A stretch of DNA of 64,000 bases from Promethearchaeota archaeon (GCA_013375495.1 JABXKC010000020.1:1-64000); one strand, 5' to 3'; counted from the first letter of the stretch, positions 46,227-56,027 are shown. Numbers and translations are program-made. Notes: a model not told the origin generated them from the sequence alone.

Positions 46227-47477
46227 TTATTCATTGTTAAAGCTAATATTAAGAAACTTTAAAACTCTTTCAATAGACTTTCCATCAGTAAATTTATTAA
46301 ATCTATTTTTGATTAATTCTCTTTTTTCTTTAAAATCTTTATCGATTTTTTCAATGTTTTTAATGGCGTCTATTAGTTCTTTACCATTAAACAAGATTGG
46401 ACCCGGCGAAATTTCCTCGAAATTATAATACATACCTCTTTCCTTAACATATTCTCCAAGATCATAAGCAAAAAGAAGAATTGGTCTATTTAATAATAAA
46501 TAATCAAATATCATTGAAGAGTAGTCGGTAACCAAGATGTCAGAAATTAGTAGCAATTCTTGAATATCCGTATCTTTTTTTATCAGTTGAAAGTGGTCAT
46601 ATTTTTTCATATCGATTTTCTCTTCAAAAATATGACCTTTTATCAGAAAAGTAGTGTTTGTTTTTTTCAAAAGATCATTTAATAATCTTAATTCTAATTC
46701 CGTTAAAGGAAATCTAAAAACAAAATCATCCCTAAATGTTGGAGCATATATAATAATTCTTTTAATATGGTTTGCTATTTCGAATTTATATTTTAATTTT
46801 TTTATAAACTCATCATTTTTTACGAATAAAAGATCATTTCTAGGATATCCGGAACTTAATATCTTACTTAAAGGAATTTTAAAAGCTTTAGCTAAGATTC
46901 TATGATCTTCTTTATCTTTTGTTGGTGTCAATAAATAATTAATATATTCATTAAACTCTAATTTTAACTTAAAAATACGATTCCATTTACTATAGGCATA
47001 GGTTTTTTCTAAGTTCAGGTTTATTGTTTTAATAGGTGTTCCATGCCAGGTTAAAATAAATGTAGTAAGCGAAGAGAACTTTATGGGGGGTATATCCAAT
47101 CTTCCATGGGAAGAAAAGATATATTTAGCTTTTCGCAAAAGCTTTATTGTTTTTATGCTATAAAAGGGTATAACGTTAAATCCCTTTTTCTTCAACTCGG
47201 ATATTACTTCGTTATTTTTTGCAATCCAAATAACTTGATTTTTTGATTTCTTGTTTAAAAACTCAAATAGATATTTAGGGTTGTCAATATATAATCTCCC
47301 GGAATAAGCACTTAATATAATTAGATTATCATCAATATCTTCTTTAAAGAATTTTGATAAAAAATTAATAATTAATGGAAATCCTATATTTTCACCAAAT
47401 TCATAAATCTTAAATTTTCTAATAAAAGAAAATCGATCAATTAAGTTGGATAATAGACTATTTAACATTAGATTCAA
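46227..47477 (-). CDS. CDP-glycerol:poly(glycerophosphate) glycerophosphotransferase-like protein
   Basis: The 416-residue protein is of the TagB/TagF type, which transfers glycerol- or ribitol-phosphate from CDP donors when bacterial teichoic acids are made. Conserved segments are SSHGRLDIPP, FILTWHGTPIKTI, SSGYPRNDLLF, YAPTFRDDF, FLIKGHIFEEK and ILVTDYSSMIFDYLLL, with the Glyphos_transf His and Ser/Asp residues. There is no membrane helix; it is a peripheral enzyme with basic, hydrophobic N-terminal residues. It is the first gene of a leftward unit with the nucleotidyltransferase (14 bp gap). The presence of this activity in an archaeon suggests a phosphodiester-linked surface polymer. Exact donor and acceptor are unknown. 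Confidence 0.85.
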   Translation of the reverse strand: MNLMLNSLLSNLIDRFSFIRKFKIYEFGENIGFPLIINFLSKFFKEDIDDNLIILSAYSGRLYIDNPKYLFEFLNKKSKNQVIWIAKNNEVISELKKKGFNVIPFYSIKTIKLLRKAKYIFSSHGRLDIPPIKFSSLTTFILTWHGTPIKTINLNLEKTYAYSKWNRIFKLKLEFNEYINYLLTPTKDKEDHRILAKAFKIPLSKILSSGYPRNDLLFVKNDEFIKKLKYKFEIANHIKRIIIYAPTFRDDFVFRFPLTELELRLLNDLLKKTNTTFLIKGHIFEEKIDMKKYDHFQLIKKDTDIQELLLISDILVTDYSSMIFDYLLLNRPILLFAYDLGEYVKERGMYYNFEEISPGPILFNGKELIDAIKNIEKIDKDFKEKRELIKNRFNKFTDGKSIERVLKFLNISFNNE

Positions 47478-47792
47478 ATTTATTTATTTTGAATATTATC
47501 TCGATTATTTTAGAGTTTTACTGATTTTTCTAATAGTTACATATAAGCAGCATCTGGAACAATATTACTTAAGTTTAATTTATTATTAATTTTTAAATTA
47601 ATTATCAAAATTTGCGAGAAATAATAGTAAAAGAAATATAGTTACTAGTTATCACGGAAGTAATTAAATATTTCAATCTATAATCATTTGAAAATCTATA
47701 GGTATCAACATTTTATAATTTTAAAGAGATAATAAGAATTAATTTAATATATTAAATCAATAAAATAATATTACTATATATTTTTTAACAAG
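47478..47792. other. AT-rich divergent intergenic region in glycan island
   Basis: It separates the leftward glycerophosphotransferase-like gene from a rightward GT4 gene. It is extremely AT-rich with several TATA-like runs (for instance around 47775-47782). No RNA gene, repeat or small ORF with a credible ribosome site stands out. Confidence 0.5.
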
Positions 47793-48974
47793 ATGGTAAA
47801 TGTTCTAATTTTTTCTAAGGGGGCATTAGAAAATGGAAGAGGAGGAGAAATTTCCTACATAGAATTAGCATTAGGATTAAAAAAATATTTTAATGTTAGT
47901 ATTATGGATACAAATGTATTACTTGGTAAAGAATTATTGACTGAAGCAGTAATACAAAAGAAATTAAATGGAGTCAATAAAATTGGGAGAATTTATTTTG
48001 CATCATTTAAAATACTAAATAGAGTTTTTACTATTCCATATCCATGGGAAATTATAAGATTATATAAAAAGATAAAAAAGTATGATATAATTTATACTTC
48101 TCTAGGTAATATTAAAATTAATATATTGCTTATATTTTTCGGTTTAATAAATCGACGGATACGATTTATCATTAGATATAACAAGCCCTTATCATCAGAG
48201 AATTTGTTATCTTTATATAATATAAAAATTATTTTTTCTATATTATTATTTTCAATTTTTAAAAGAAATTTTTATCACCATACAATATCTAAGCATGCTA
48301 AAAAATATTTAGATAACTTTTATAATCCTAATAATGTGATTCATATCATTCATGGAGTAGAATTAGATAATTTTAAAAAAAATGCAATAGAAGTAAAATC
48401 TCAAGAGATCTTAAATTTCATTTATGTTGGATATTTAGATGACATCCACAAAGGATTGGATGTATTAATAAAGGCAATCATAAATCTCTTAGAAGAGAAT
48501 GACGATTTACCAGTATTTTTCGAATTTTGTGGCGCAGGTCCTCTTAAACAAAAGATTAGAGAATTAGAACATGAATATCCTAAGTATGTAAAATACCATG
48601 GTTATGTTGATAATATTAATATTGTGAAATTCTACGAAAAAAGCGATGTATTTCTTTTTACATCCCGCAGAGAGCCATTTGGCAGAGTGTTAATTGAAGC
48701 CTTGGCAGCTGGGCTGTTAGTAATTTGTAGTAAAACTACAGGATCAATTGAGATATTAAAGGGAAAAGACTTTGCATTTTTTCTTCACGAGTTAGATTTC
48801 AATCTAATTAAAGAAAAAATAATTGAAATTTATAATATTTGGTTAAAAGATCCTGATAAATACATGAAATTAAGGGAGTTAGCTAAGGATTATGCTTTCC
48901 AAAATTATTCTGTTTCACAAGAAATTTTAATGTTTAAAGATCTAATTGATAGAATTGGTAAAAATAATGTTTAG
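47793..48974 (+). CDS. Glycosyltransferase family 4 protein
   Basis: GT-B-fold retaining glycosyltransferase of 393 aa. The C-terminal nucleotide-sugar binding half shows FIYVGYLDDIHKGLDVLIKA, FEFCGAGPLKQKI, VKYHGYVDN and SRREPFGRVLIEALAAGLLVIC with the E-x7-E motif. The N-terminal half includes a GGEIS loop (GRGGEISYIELALGL) for acceptor/diphosphate binding. It transfers a hexose or related sugar to a lipid- or polymer-linked acceptor at the cytoplasmic membrane face. Its stop overlaps the next gene's start by 8 bp (ATGTTTAG), so the two are translationally coupled. The sugar specificity is unknown. Confidence 0.9.
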   Translation: MVNVLIFSKGALENGRGGEISYIELALGLKKYFNVSIMDTNVLLGKELLTEAVIQKKLNGVNKIGRIYFASFKILNRVFTIPYPWEIIRLYKKIKKYDIIYTSLGNIKINILLIFFGLINRRIRFIIRYNKPLSSENLLSLYNIKIIFSILLFSIFKRNFYHHTISKHAKKYLDNFYNPNNVIHIIHGVELDNFKKNAIEVKSQEILNFIYVGYLDDIHKGLDVLIKAIINLLEENDDLPVFFEFCGAGPLKQKIRELEHEYPKYVKYHGYVDNINIVKFYEKSDVFLFTSRREPFGRVLIEALAAGLLVICSKTTGSIEILKGKDFAFFLHELDFNLIKEKIIEIYNIWLKDPDKYMKLRELAKDYAFQNYSVSQEILMFKDLIDRIGKNNV

Positions 48975-49887
48975 AAAAATCACTCAGAAATATATCAGAT
49001 ATGTCTTTGGATATTTTAAATTAATACTAAAAAGAATCCCTATCTTAATGGAACATCCTTTCTATTATTTCAAAGAAGTTCTGAATATTTCAAAATCCTT
49101 AATTTCATCAATCTTGCCACAATTTCCAAAACTCAAATTAAATTGTATTGTTAGGCAAATTAATGGGGTAAATTTCAAATTCTATTTTAATTTTGCTCCA
49201 CGATACAGAGGCATGTTTTTTGGACTAAACTCAATTCCAGTAGTAAGAGTTGTTCTAAAATATGTTAAAAAAGGAACATGTTTTATTGATGTAGGAGCAA
49301 ATTTAGGATATATTTCGGCTATAGGAGCAAGTTTAGTTCGGAAAAAAGGGCAGGTACATAGTTTCGAACCAGTGCCCCGATACTTCAATAAACTTAGAGG
49401 ATTTGCTCGATTAAACGAAGATTATAACATTAATATAAACCAATATGCTTTGGGTGAGGAGATAGGAACTTCTAACATTGATATTAATAAACGATTAATT
49501 GGGGCAAATTCTTTGGTATCTGGACTTATTGATCCACATTATATTAAAGAAACTATCGAAATTGAAATTAAAAGACTTGATGATTATCTAATCGAAAGAC
49601 AAATTGATAAAGTTTCTCTTATAAAGATTGATGTTGAGGGCTTTGAATTACCTGTATTAAAAGGTTTAACTCGATTTTTTGATAAAAACAGAAATTCATT
49701 GCCACCATTGATTATCGAAATCACTCCCGCAGCATACCCCCTATTAGGACGCAAATTGAAAGACTTAGATGAATTTATGTCACAATATAATTATCAAACC
49801 TATGATTCTAGTGAGAAACATAGGATAGACATAAAGAAATTGAATAAATTGACAGACATATTATTTAAGCAGAAAAGAGAGAAGTAA
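48967..49887 (+). CDS. FkbM family methyltransferase
   Basis: S-adenosylmethionine-dependent methyltransferase of the FkbM group, which usually methylates hydroxyls on sugars or other small molecules. Motif I is FIDVGANLGYISAI, followed by VHSFEPVPRYFNKL, the mid-domain RLIGANSLVS, and LIKIDVEGFELPVLKGL, the classic FkbM motif. The frame is open from 48946, but ATG at 48967 fits, giving about 306 aa, and overlaps the GT4 stop by 8 bp. The N-terminus (first about 45 residues) is basic and hydrophobic. It is probably coupled to GT4 to decorate the glycan it builds. Confidence 0.9.
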   Translation: MFRKITQKYIRYVFGYFKLILKRIPILMEHPFYYFKEVLNISKSLISSILPQFPKLKLNCIVRQINGVNFKFYFNFAPRYRGMFFGLNSIPVVRVVLKYVKKGTCFIDVGANLGYISAIGASLVRKKGQVHSFEPVPRYFNKLRGFARLNEDYNININQYALGEEIGTSNIDINKRLIGANSLVSGLIDPHYIKETIEIEIKRLDDYLIERQIDKVSLIKIDVEGFELPVLKGLTRFFDKNRNSLPPLIIEITPAAYPLLGRKLKDLDEFMSQYNYQTYDSSEKHRIDIKKLNKLTDILFKQKREK

Positions 49888-50073
49888 ATGATTGAATTCT
49901 ATTCAAATCCTATAACGTTAATAATAAGATTCTATTATTGGAGAAAAAATATCCCGATATTTCCCTGAGAAGAGATAACTAATATTGGAATTCCTCTTAT
50001 ACAATTAATTTCATGAACATATTTCATAAATATAAATACACTATTATTTTGTCTAATATACAATTTATTGTTT

Positions 50074-51297
50074 TTAAATTCGATTTTTGACTTGTTTTCT
50101 GAAAGAATAAAGGCCAAATAGAGTAGCAACATTTGCTAAAATTTCTAAATATATGTAAAAAAACATTTTGATAAAAATAATTTTCGGAAATTTGTGATAA
50201 TATTTTCTATCCACCACTATCTTAAAAAAAATATACCTTCTAATTCTATTTAGGTAAATACCAGCGAAAATTAAAATACAAATATAGAATAAGCCTAAAT
50301 TTATGAATATAAAAATAGGGAAAATAACAAGGAACATCGAACTTAAAAACAATAATAACACTTTAATAATTCTCATTAAATTCTTCTGAAAATAACCATA
50401 CATTAAAGAATTTTCAATATATCTTTTTCTTTGTTTGAGAGTTTCCTTGATTGTTGGGGGGAAATCTGTATAAATCCTGCTTCTATAATCACTTAACCAA
50501 AATACCTTAAATCCTTTAGAAATAATATCATAACCTCTTGAAACATCTTCAGCTATTATCCTATTCTCATTAAAATTACCAATTGATTCAATTACTTCAT
50601 ACTTAAGGCACGTATTAGCTCCGGATACCATAGTTTTGTGATATTTGGCGTATTTAGTTTTAAAAAATCCAAATCTACTAAATAAAGCATATTTAACGAT
50701 ATGGTGTTTCTCTTGAGAAATTAATGGTCGTGTTCCTGCTCCTATTACAATATCCTCGTTACCATTAATTAAAGGATTAATTAATCTTAAAATTAAATCA
50801 TCTGTAATATAACAATCTGCATCGGTTAAATACAATAATCCTTCTGAAACATGAATTAAGCATTCATTTAATGCTTTTATTTTTCCAAGAGCTGCTTTTT
50901 CTTTTCCTCCTGATTGAAGTAAAATTATAAAATTTTTAAATTTCTTAAATTCATTAGCAATATTAATAGTTTCTTCACTGCCTCCTGCGTTGACAATAAC
51001 CTTTATATTAGGATATATTAATTTGCTAATCGATGATAAACAATTCTTAAATAAAATCCCTTCCTTCCAAGCGGGAACAATTATATTTAGAAGAGGAAAA
51101 TCTTTTAAATCTTCCATGGAATTAATCTTTGGGTCAACATTTTTTAATATAGCTCGAATATATCTTCTATCTTTAAAAAAGTGCATAAAGACATTATAAA
51201 TTAATATTATTAGGCCAATTAAAATCAGAAAGAAGATACTTTTAGCAAAATCATTTAAATAAATAAATAATTGAATTATCTTTTCCATAATTTCCAT
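50074..51297 (-). CDS. Membrane-bound glycosyltransferase family 2 protein
   Basis: Processive-type GT2 of 407 aa: one N-terminal membrane helix (about 18-40), then the GT-A domain LNIIVPAWKEG, DADCYI (DxD-type metal site), EDVSRGYDI (acid/base region ED) and KQRKRYIEN, which corresponds to the Q-x-x-R-W motif of cellulose/hyaluronan synthase-like enzymes. Three or four membrane helices follow (about 305-375). It could polymerise a glycan while passing it through the membrane, or build a lipid-linked sugar. The start is ATG at 51297, or M four codons later. It converges on the FkbM gene; its other side is a 330-bp gap. Confidence 0.88.
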   Translation of the reverse strand: MEIMEKIIQLFIYLNDFAKSIFFLILIGLIILIYNVFMHFFKDRRYIRAILKNVDPKINSMEDLKDFPLLNIIVPAWKEGILFKNCLSSISKLIYPNIKVIVNAGGSEETINIANEFKKFKNFIILLQSGGKEKAALGKIKALNECLIHVSEGLLYLTDADCYITDDLILRLINPLINGNEDIVIGAGTRPLISQEKHHIVKYALFSRFGFFKTKYAKYHKTMVSGANTCLKYEVIESIGNFNENRIIAEDVSRGYDIISKGFKVFWLSDYRSRIYTDFPPTIKETLKQRKRYIENSLMYGYFQKNLMRIIKVLLLFLSSMFLVIFPIFIFINLGLFYICILIFAGIYLNRIRRYIFFKIVVDRKYYHKFPKIIFIKMFFYIYLEILANVATLFGLYSFRKQVKNRI

Positions 51298-51625
51298 TAT
51301 ATTAAATTATATTTGCTATTAATTATGAATGGATTTCTTTAATATAAAATTTTTTTACAATGAAATGGATAATAGCATTTGGGAATGATTTACCCAAGTT
51401 ATTTAGGATATTTTTTACTACCAATAGAGCGTTTCATAAGTTTATAATAATCCTCAATTATTTAACTTAATGGTTAATTAAAGTATCTTTTATGCGTATT
51501 GCTATCATCCATTTGTAATTTTTTAACATTATCGAATGATTAGTAGTTATTCCATACGATTTCTCATAAGGAATAATCTAGATTAGCATCCTAAGATAAA
51601 TAGGCTAAAACAAAATTTAAAAGCA
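51298..51625. other. Intergenic gap between two leftward glycan genes
   Basis: AT-rich sequence upstream of the GT2 gene and downstream of a methyltransferase gene. It should hold the GT2 promoter. I see no RNA gene or credible small ORF. Confidence 0.5.
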
Positions 51626-52507
51626 TTAAAATTTTTTAAATTTGCTTAGTTCATTTCTATTACTTGAGTTCTCAATAGGTTTTTGGGAAAAATAAAATTC
51701 TTCATCTTCAATTAGGCCATATCTTATGCGTTTCTCTCTCTGTATCTCTAAGCCATATGTTATTCTTTCCGTATTAAAACCAGCTTTTTTTAATCTCATT
51801 TCAAAATCTAAACCATAATCCCTTACATGAAAATCGTACATGTGATATTTTGCTCCATTTTTTTGAAATTCTTCCTTTGAATATTCAATAGTTTCATTGA
51901 GATTATAGTTTATGGGAACTAAGATAATTGCGTAACCCCCTGGTTTAAGTACTCTAAACAATTCTTTTAATGCTTTTTTATCGTCTATTACATGTTCTAA
52001 TACACCAATACAGAGAATAAAATCAAAAGTATTTCTATCAAACTTGATATCTGTAATATCCATTTGGAACATACCGATTTTAGGATTAATATCAGCACTA
52101 AAATATTCTAAATTTGACATTGATTTAAAAATTATTTCAAGGTAATATTCTGGTCCAAAATCCAAAACTTTTAAATTACCTGAAAATAAGTTCGTTTTTC
52201 TTTTAAGAAATAGGAGTAAAAAGCGATGTCTTTCTAAAGAATAACAGAAAGGGCACTCTGCATTATCCCTTTTAATTTTTCCAAAAGGAGCAAATTTTCG
52301 TAAAAATTTACCGCAAGAAAGACAATAATAATTCTTACCATAATAGAAAAATTTTCGAATTTTATATTTTATGGATATCCTATACTTGAGTGCAACAATA
52401 TCAAAAATCCGAGGAGTCATTATGAAAATAATTAATGATTTTAATTTTGACAAAATGAAACGCAATTTTTCTTTTATTAATTTAAAAGCGTTATATAAAA
52501 AATTCAT
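51626..52507 (-). CDS. Class I methyltransferase with N-terminal zinc-ribbon-like segment
   Basis: The 293-residue protein has a Cys-rich segment near the N-terminus (YCLSCGKFLRKFAPFG, then AECPFCYSLERHRFLLLF; two C-x2-C pairs) followed by a SAM-binding fold (VLDFGPEYYLEIIFK, MDITDIKFDRNTFDFILCIGVLEHV, LFRVLKPGGYAIILV). The CPxCxSxERHR pattern occurs in methyltransferases of surface-polysaccharide loci. It probably methylates a glycan or its precursor; the acceptor is unknown. It is the last gene of a leftward unit with the flippase and a GT2 gene, 62 bp after the GT2. Confidence 0.85.
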   Translation of the reverse strand: MNFLYNAFKLIKEKLRFILSKLKSLIIFIMTPRIFDIVALKYRISIKYKIRKFFYYGKNYYCLSCGKFLRKFAPFGKIKRDNAECPFCYSLERHRFLLLFLKRKTNLFSGNLKVLDFGPEYYLEIIFKSMSNLEYFSADINPKIGMFQMDITDIKFDRNTFDFILCIGVLEHVIDDKKALKELFRVLKPGGYAIILVPINYNLNETIEYSKEEFQKNGAKYHMYDFHVRDYGLDFEMRLKKAGFNTERITYGLEIQREKRIRYGLIEDEEFYFSQKPIENSSNRNELSKFKKF

Positions 52508-52569
52508 AATTTAACAAGTTATGATACTATTATAATTAAAATTTTTTAAAAAAATATGGCATTAAAAGA

Positions 52570-53508
52570 TTATTTTATCCTTCCTTTAATTTGAGGTTTT
52601 TTTAAAATGAAATTCATAAATCTATTTTGGCTTCTTTTTTCATATGGGTATAATATATCTAATTTATTTAGAATTTTTTTAATTCTAAACAAGCGTATAT
52701 ATTTTTTAACAAAAGTTATGAGATCTTTAAGAGTAATAATGAAATATTGGGTATATAAATAGTTTAAATTTAAATTAGGGAGATTTTTATCTAATCTTCT
52801 TTGATAAGCTTTGCATTTTGCTCTATATGAATAAAGATATGCTAAATCCACATTCTTCGCTTGAGAAATCCCACCACTATGGTAACGATAATAATATAAC
52901 GGTTTATTAATAAATTTAAAATTTGTAACCTCTTCCAATTTATAAATTATATCTTTATCCACTGCTCTTTTTTGATTACGGTCAAAACCTGAAGTTTGAT
53001 TATATGCTTTCTTAGTAAAAGTTTTAAAATGTGAAATTCGAGCATCAAAGATACTAGTTTTTGGAGGAACAATCTCTTGAATATATTTATTCAAAACACA
53101 ATTTTTCAAATCCGAATCGCAATTCCACATAGTACTATAAATAAATCCACACTCTAGATTTTCTTTATAGGCTTGAGCCATAATTTCTAAAGCATTTTCA
53201 TGAAGTTTGTCATCTGAATCAAGGATACCGATTATTTCATGTGTGGCATTGTTTATTGCCGTTTTTAAAGAAGCAGAATATCCAAGGTTTTTTTTATGTT
53301 TTAGTAGTCTAATTCTATTATCGGTTAAAAAGGGGGTGATTCTTTCAAGTGTATTGTCGGTAGAACGATCATCTACAATGATCAATTCCCAAAAAGGATA
53401 AGTTTGAGAAATGACACTTTTTATTGCTACTTCAATATATTTTTCATTATTAAAACTTGCCATTAATATTGAAAATGAAAATCTATCAAAATTATCCTTT
53501 TCTTCCAT
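52570..53508 (-). CDS. Glycosyltransferase family 2 protein
   Basis: GT-A-fold inverting glycosyltransferase of 312 aa without N-terminal membrane helix. Motifs are FSILMASFNNEKYIEVAIKSVISQ, IIVDDRSTDNT, HKKNLGYSASLKTAI and GILDSDDKL (DxD site). The later part (FKFINKPLYYYRYHSGGIS) is typical of sugar transferases in surface-polysaccharide clusters. The C-terminal 60 residues are basic and may attach to the membrane. It is read leftward, 43 bp after the flippase and 62 bp before the methyltransferase, so all three are likely one transcript. Confidence 0.9.
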   Translation of the reverse strand: MEEKDNFDRFSFSILMASFNNEKYIEVAIKSVISQTYPFWELIIVDDRSTDNTLERITPFLTDNRIRLLKHKKNLGYSASLKTAINNATHEIIGILDSDDKLHENALEIMAQAYKENLECGFIYSTMWNCDSDLKNCVLNKYIQEIVPPKTSIFDARISHFKTFTKKAYNQTSGFDRNQKRAVDKDIIYKLEEVTNFKFINKPLYYYRYHSGGISQAKNVDLAYLYSYRAKCKAYQRRLDKNLPNLNLNYLYTQYFIITLKDLITFVKKYIRLFRIKKILNKLDILYPYEKRSQNRFMNFILKKPQIKGRIK

Positions 53509-53551
53509 TTTTTAAAATAACTTCAATTAATTAAAAATATATGAATCTATT

Positions 53552-54817
53552 CTAATACGACCACTTTCCTGAAATTTTTCGATAAAAAATAATAAATGTA
53601 AGGCAAATCGTAATAGAATGGATAATTAAGGTTGAATAAATTATACCTAAAAATCCAAACCATTCTATAAACAAATAATCTAGTATTACATTGGAAATAC
53701 CACCTATTAATGTCAATTGCATTGTAATTTTACCTAAACCTGCTGGAACTAAGAAACCTTGAATTAAGATTACTCCAACACATTTAAAAGGTATTAAAAA
53801 TAATAACAAATTCCAGATTAACAAGATATTTGTACTATAGTATTCAGGAAAGAAAATTTGAATTGAAATAGGAAAGATAAAGTATGATAGAATACTTATA
53901 ATAATTCCTAACCCAAATATATAAGTTAATTTAGATAAAAGTTTTCTAAATTTAACGAATTGTTTTCTGGTAACTAATTTTGTTATAGCTGGAGCAAGTA
54001 CTTGCCCAAGGACAACAAATAGAATATAAGTTAATTCAAGAAATCTAGATGCAATTTTATAATCTCCAATCTCGATAATATATCCATAATGCTCTAAAAA
54101 TAAGATATCTATATTTGTATATAAGAAATAAGCTAAACCCGCAATACCTATTACAATCGCATATTTAAAAACTTCTAGAGCAATCTTTTTATCAAAAATT
54201 AAGCTTTTTTGTTTTGAATATAAAATTAATAAAACAAAAGAGATTATGTAAAAAAATATTTGAGCCCATAGGGCTCCTGTTATTTCAAAATAAAGAACGA
54301 AAAAATAAGTAAGAGGGATTCTAATAATAAAGGAGATTATTGACACAAAAGATAATTTTTTAAATTTCATCAAACCTCTATAAACTCCATCAAGAATATT
54401 AGAACCACTTATTAAAAATATTAAAGTGACCAAATAACCCACAAACTCATAATAATCAAAAAAAAAAAAGAAACCAAGAATAAATATAGCAATTGAAACA
54501 ATAAAACAGAACAAAGTGCTTAAGATAAGGGAAGAAAACAATATAGATTTTACCTTTGCTTCATCTTTTACTTGATATTCTGCGATATATTTGCTTACAG
54601 AAGTACTTAAACCGAAATTTCCAAATGTAACAAATAATCCTACTAAAGCTATTAAATAGGAGTACTGCCCAAATTTTTCTGGAGTTAATAACCTAACTAT
54701 TATATAAAAAACTAGTAAATCTAATACCATCTTTCCAATATATTGTATAGATCTCCATATGAAATTTTCCCCGTGTCTTCTATGTTTTTTTAATAATTCA
54801 TAAATTTCGTTAAACAT
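53552..54817 (-). CDS. Polysaccharide flippase (Wzx-type, MATE/MOP superfamily)
   Basis: The integral membrane protein of 421 aa has about 12 hydrophobic helices throughout. The N-terminal amphipathic stretch and helix 1 (WRSIQYIGKMVLDLLVFYIIVRLLTPEKFGQYSYLIALVGLF) are the classic Wzx/RfbX pattern: a helix followed by LLTPEKFGQYS, then GLSTSVSKYIAEY. It flips lipid-linked oligosaccharides from the cytoplasmic to the outer face. It heads the leftward unit with a GT2 and a methyltransferase gene, which fits a complete assembly-and-export module. No O-antigen polymerase (Wzy) was recognised in this window. Confidence 0.9.
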   Translation of the reverse strand: MFNEIYELLKKHRRHGENFIWRSIQYIGKMVLDLLVFYIIVRLLTPEKFGQYSYLIALVGLFVTFGNFGLSTSVSKYIAEYQVKDEAKVKSILFSSLILSTLFCFIVSIAIFILGFFFFFDYYEFVGYLVTLIFLISGSNILDGVYRGLMKFKKLSFVSIISFIIRIPLTYFFVLYFEITGALWAQIFFYIISFVLLILYSKQKSLIFDKKIALEVFKYAIVIGIAGLAYFLYTNIDILFLEHYGYIIEIGDYKIASRFLELTYILFVVLGQVLAPAITKLVTRKQFVKFRKLLSKLTYIFGLGIIISILSYFIFPISIQIFFPEYYSTNILLIWNLLLFLIPFKCVGVILIQGFLVPAGLGKITMQLTLIGGISNVILDYLFIEWFGFLGIIYSTLIIHSITICLTFIIFYRKISGKWSY

Positions 54818-54956
54818 AATTTCATTTTAAAAACATTTTGAGATATTAAAATAAATATTTTTACCAGTGTTTAATTTTAATTAAAAATTACTTGATTATT
54901 AAGGAGTATGGTTTTTATAAAGATAAAGAATTAAAAAGATAAGTGATTTTAGTAAT

Positions 54957-56000
54957 ATGGAGAATTTACTAATTACCGGCTCAAATGGATTTCTGGGGTC
55001 ACATTTAATTGATTGGTGCATCAATAAAAATATTAAAATCTACGCGTTAGATAGACCTTCAGCATCGTTCAGAAATTTAATCCGATATACTGCCGGGAAA
55101 GAGTTTTTTACTAAAAAAGCTAAAGATACAATATTAGGAGAAAGAATTCTCCTTAAAAGTACCAATGATAACTTATTGTTCTTAGAGTGTGATTTAAAAA
55201 ATTCTGAATTATTAGGAAAAATTATTAGAGGTATCGAACCAGATTATATTTTTCATTTTGGAGCTCAGCCGAATATAATAAAATCATGGGAAGATCCTGT
55301 AAATACTTTTGAAACCAATGTTATAGGGACATTGAATCTTTTCGAACCTATTAAAAAATATAATATTAAATCTCGAGTGGTTCTAGCATGTTCTGCTACC
55401 GAGTTTGGAACAACTACACATATCGGGCGCCCTCTAAAAGAATCTGATCCTTTAATGGCAATCCATCCATATGGGATTAGCAAAATCGCAGCCGAACTTC
55501 TAGCTCGACAGTATTTCATCAACTTTGGAATTGAAATTGTGAACCTCAGATTTTTTAATATAACTGGTCTTAGAACAACAAATGATGTCGCATCTGATTT
55601 TATACGCAATATTGCCCAAATCGAGTTAGGTCTGAAAGACCCCGTGATAGATGTGGGAAACTTAAATCCTTATAGAGACATCTTGGGGATAACAGATGCA
55701 ATAAAAGCGATTTGGCTTGCTGCTACAAATGGCACGCCAGGAGAGACATATCATATATGTACAAATCAAAAAATCCAAATCAGAAAAATATTAGAAATTG
55801 TATTAAGCTTTTCACAAAAGAAGATTAAAGTAGTTGAAAATGCTCCTTATAAATTAAGAAAAACTGATGAAGATATTATAATTGGAGATAACTCTAAAAT
55901 CCAATCAGAGTTGGGCTGGAGCCCCAAAATACCGATCGATCAAACCCTAAGAGAAATGTTTGATTATTGGATGGAATTTTATCAGAAAAATCAGAAATAA
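54957..56000 (+). CDS. NAD-dependent nucleotide-sugar epimerase/dehydratase
   Basis: Extended SDR of 347 aa. The NAD-binding motif GSNGFLGSH is near the N-terminus (about residue 8), FHFGAQPNI follows, catalytic YGISK and a CSATEFG segment give the Ser-Tyr-Lys set, and FFNITGLRTTNDVASDFIRNI plus NPYRDILGITDAI resemble GDP-mannose 4,6-dehydratase and related enzymes. It makes a modified NDP-sugar for the glycan island, but exact sugar and reaction are uncertain. It is transcribed rightward, divergent from the flippase, and converges on ileS with a 27-bp gap. It is only distantly similar to the SDR at 44.2-45.4 kb. Confidence 0.86.
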   Translation: MENLLITGSNGFLGSHLIDWCINKNIKIYALDRPSASFRNLIRYTAGKEFFTKKAKDTILGERILLKSTNDNLLFLECDLKNSELLGKIIRGIEPDYIFHFGAQPNIIKSWEDPVNTFETNVIGTLNLFEPIKKYNIKSRVVLACSATEFGTTTHIGRPLKESDPLMAIHPYGISKIAAELLARQYFINFGIEIVNLRFFNITGLRTTNDVASDFIRNIAQIELGLKDPVIDVGNLNPYRDILGITDAIKAIWLAATNGTPGETYHICTNQKIQIRKILEIVLSFSQKKIKVVENAPYKLRKTDEDIIIGDNSKIQSELGWSPKIPIDQTLREMFDYWMEFYQKNQK

Positions 56001-56027
56001 TGAAAAGATTATTTAAGTTAGAGTATC

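Noticed and set aside
49361..49380. tRNA-like T-loop (GTTTCGAACC)
   Set aside because: It encodes SFEPVP in the FkbM methyltransferase, and no acceptor, D or anticodon stems can be drawn around it.
49935..50132. Minus-strand 65-codon ORF overlapping the GT2 3' end
   Set aside because: It overlaps the well-supported GT2 gene and lies in a convergent gap; no ribosome site or family match.
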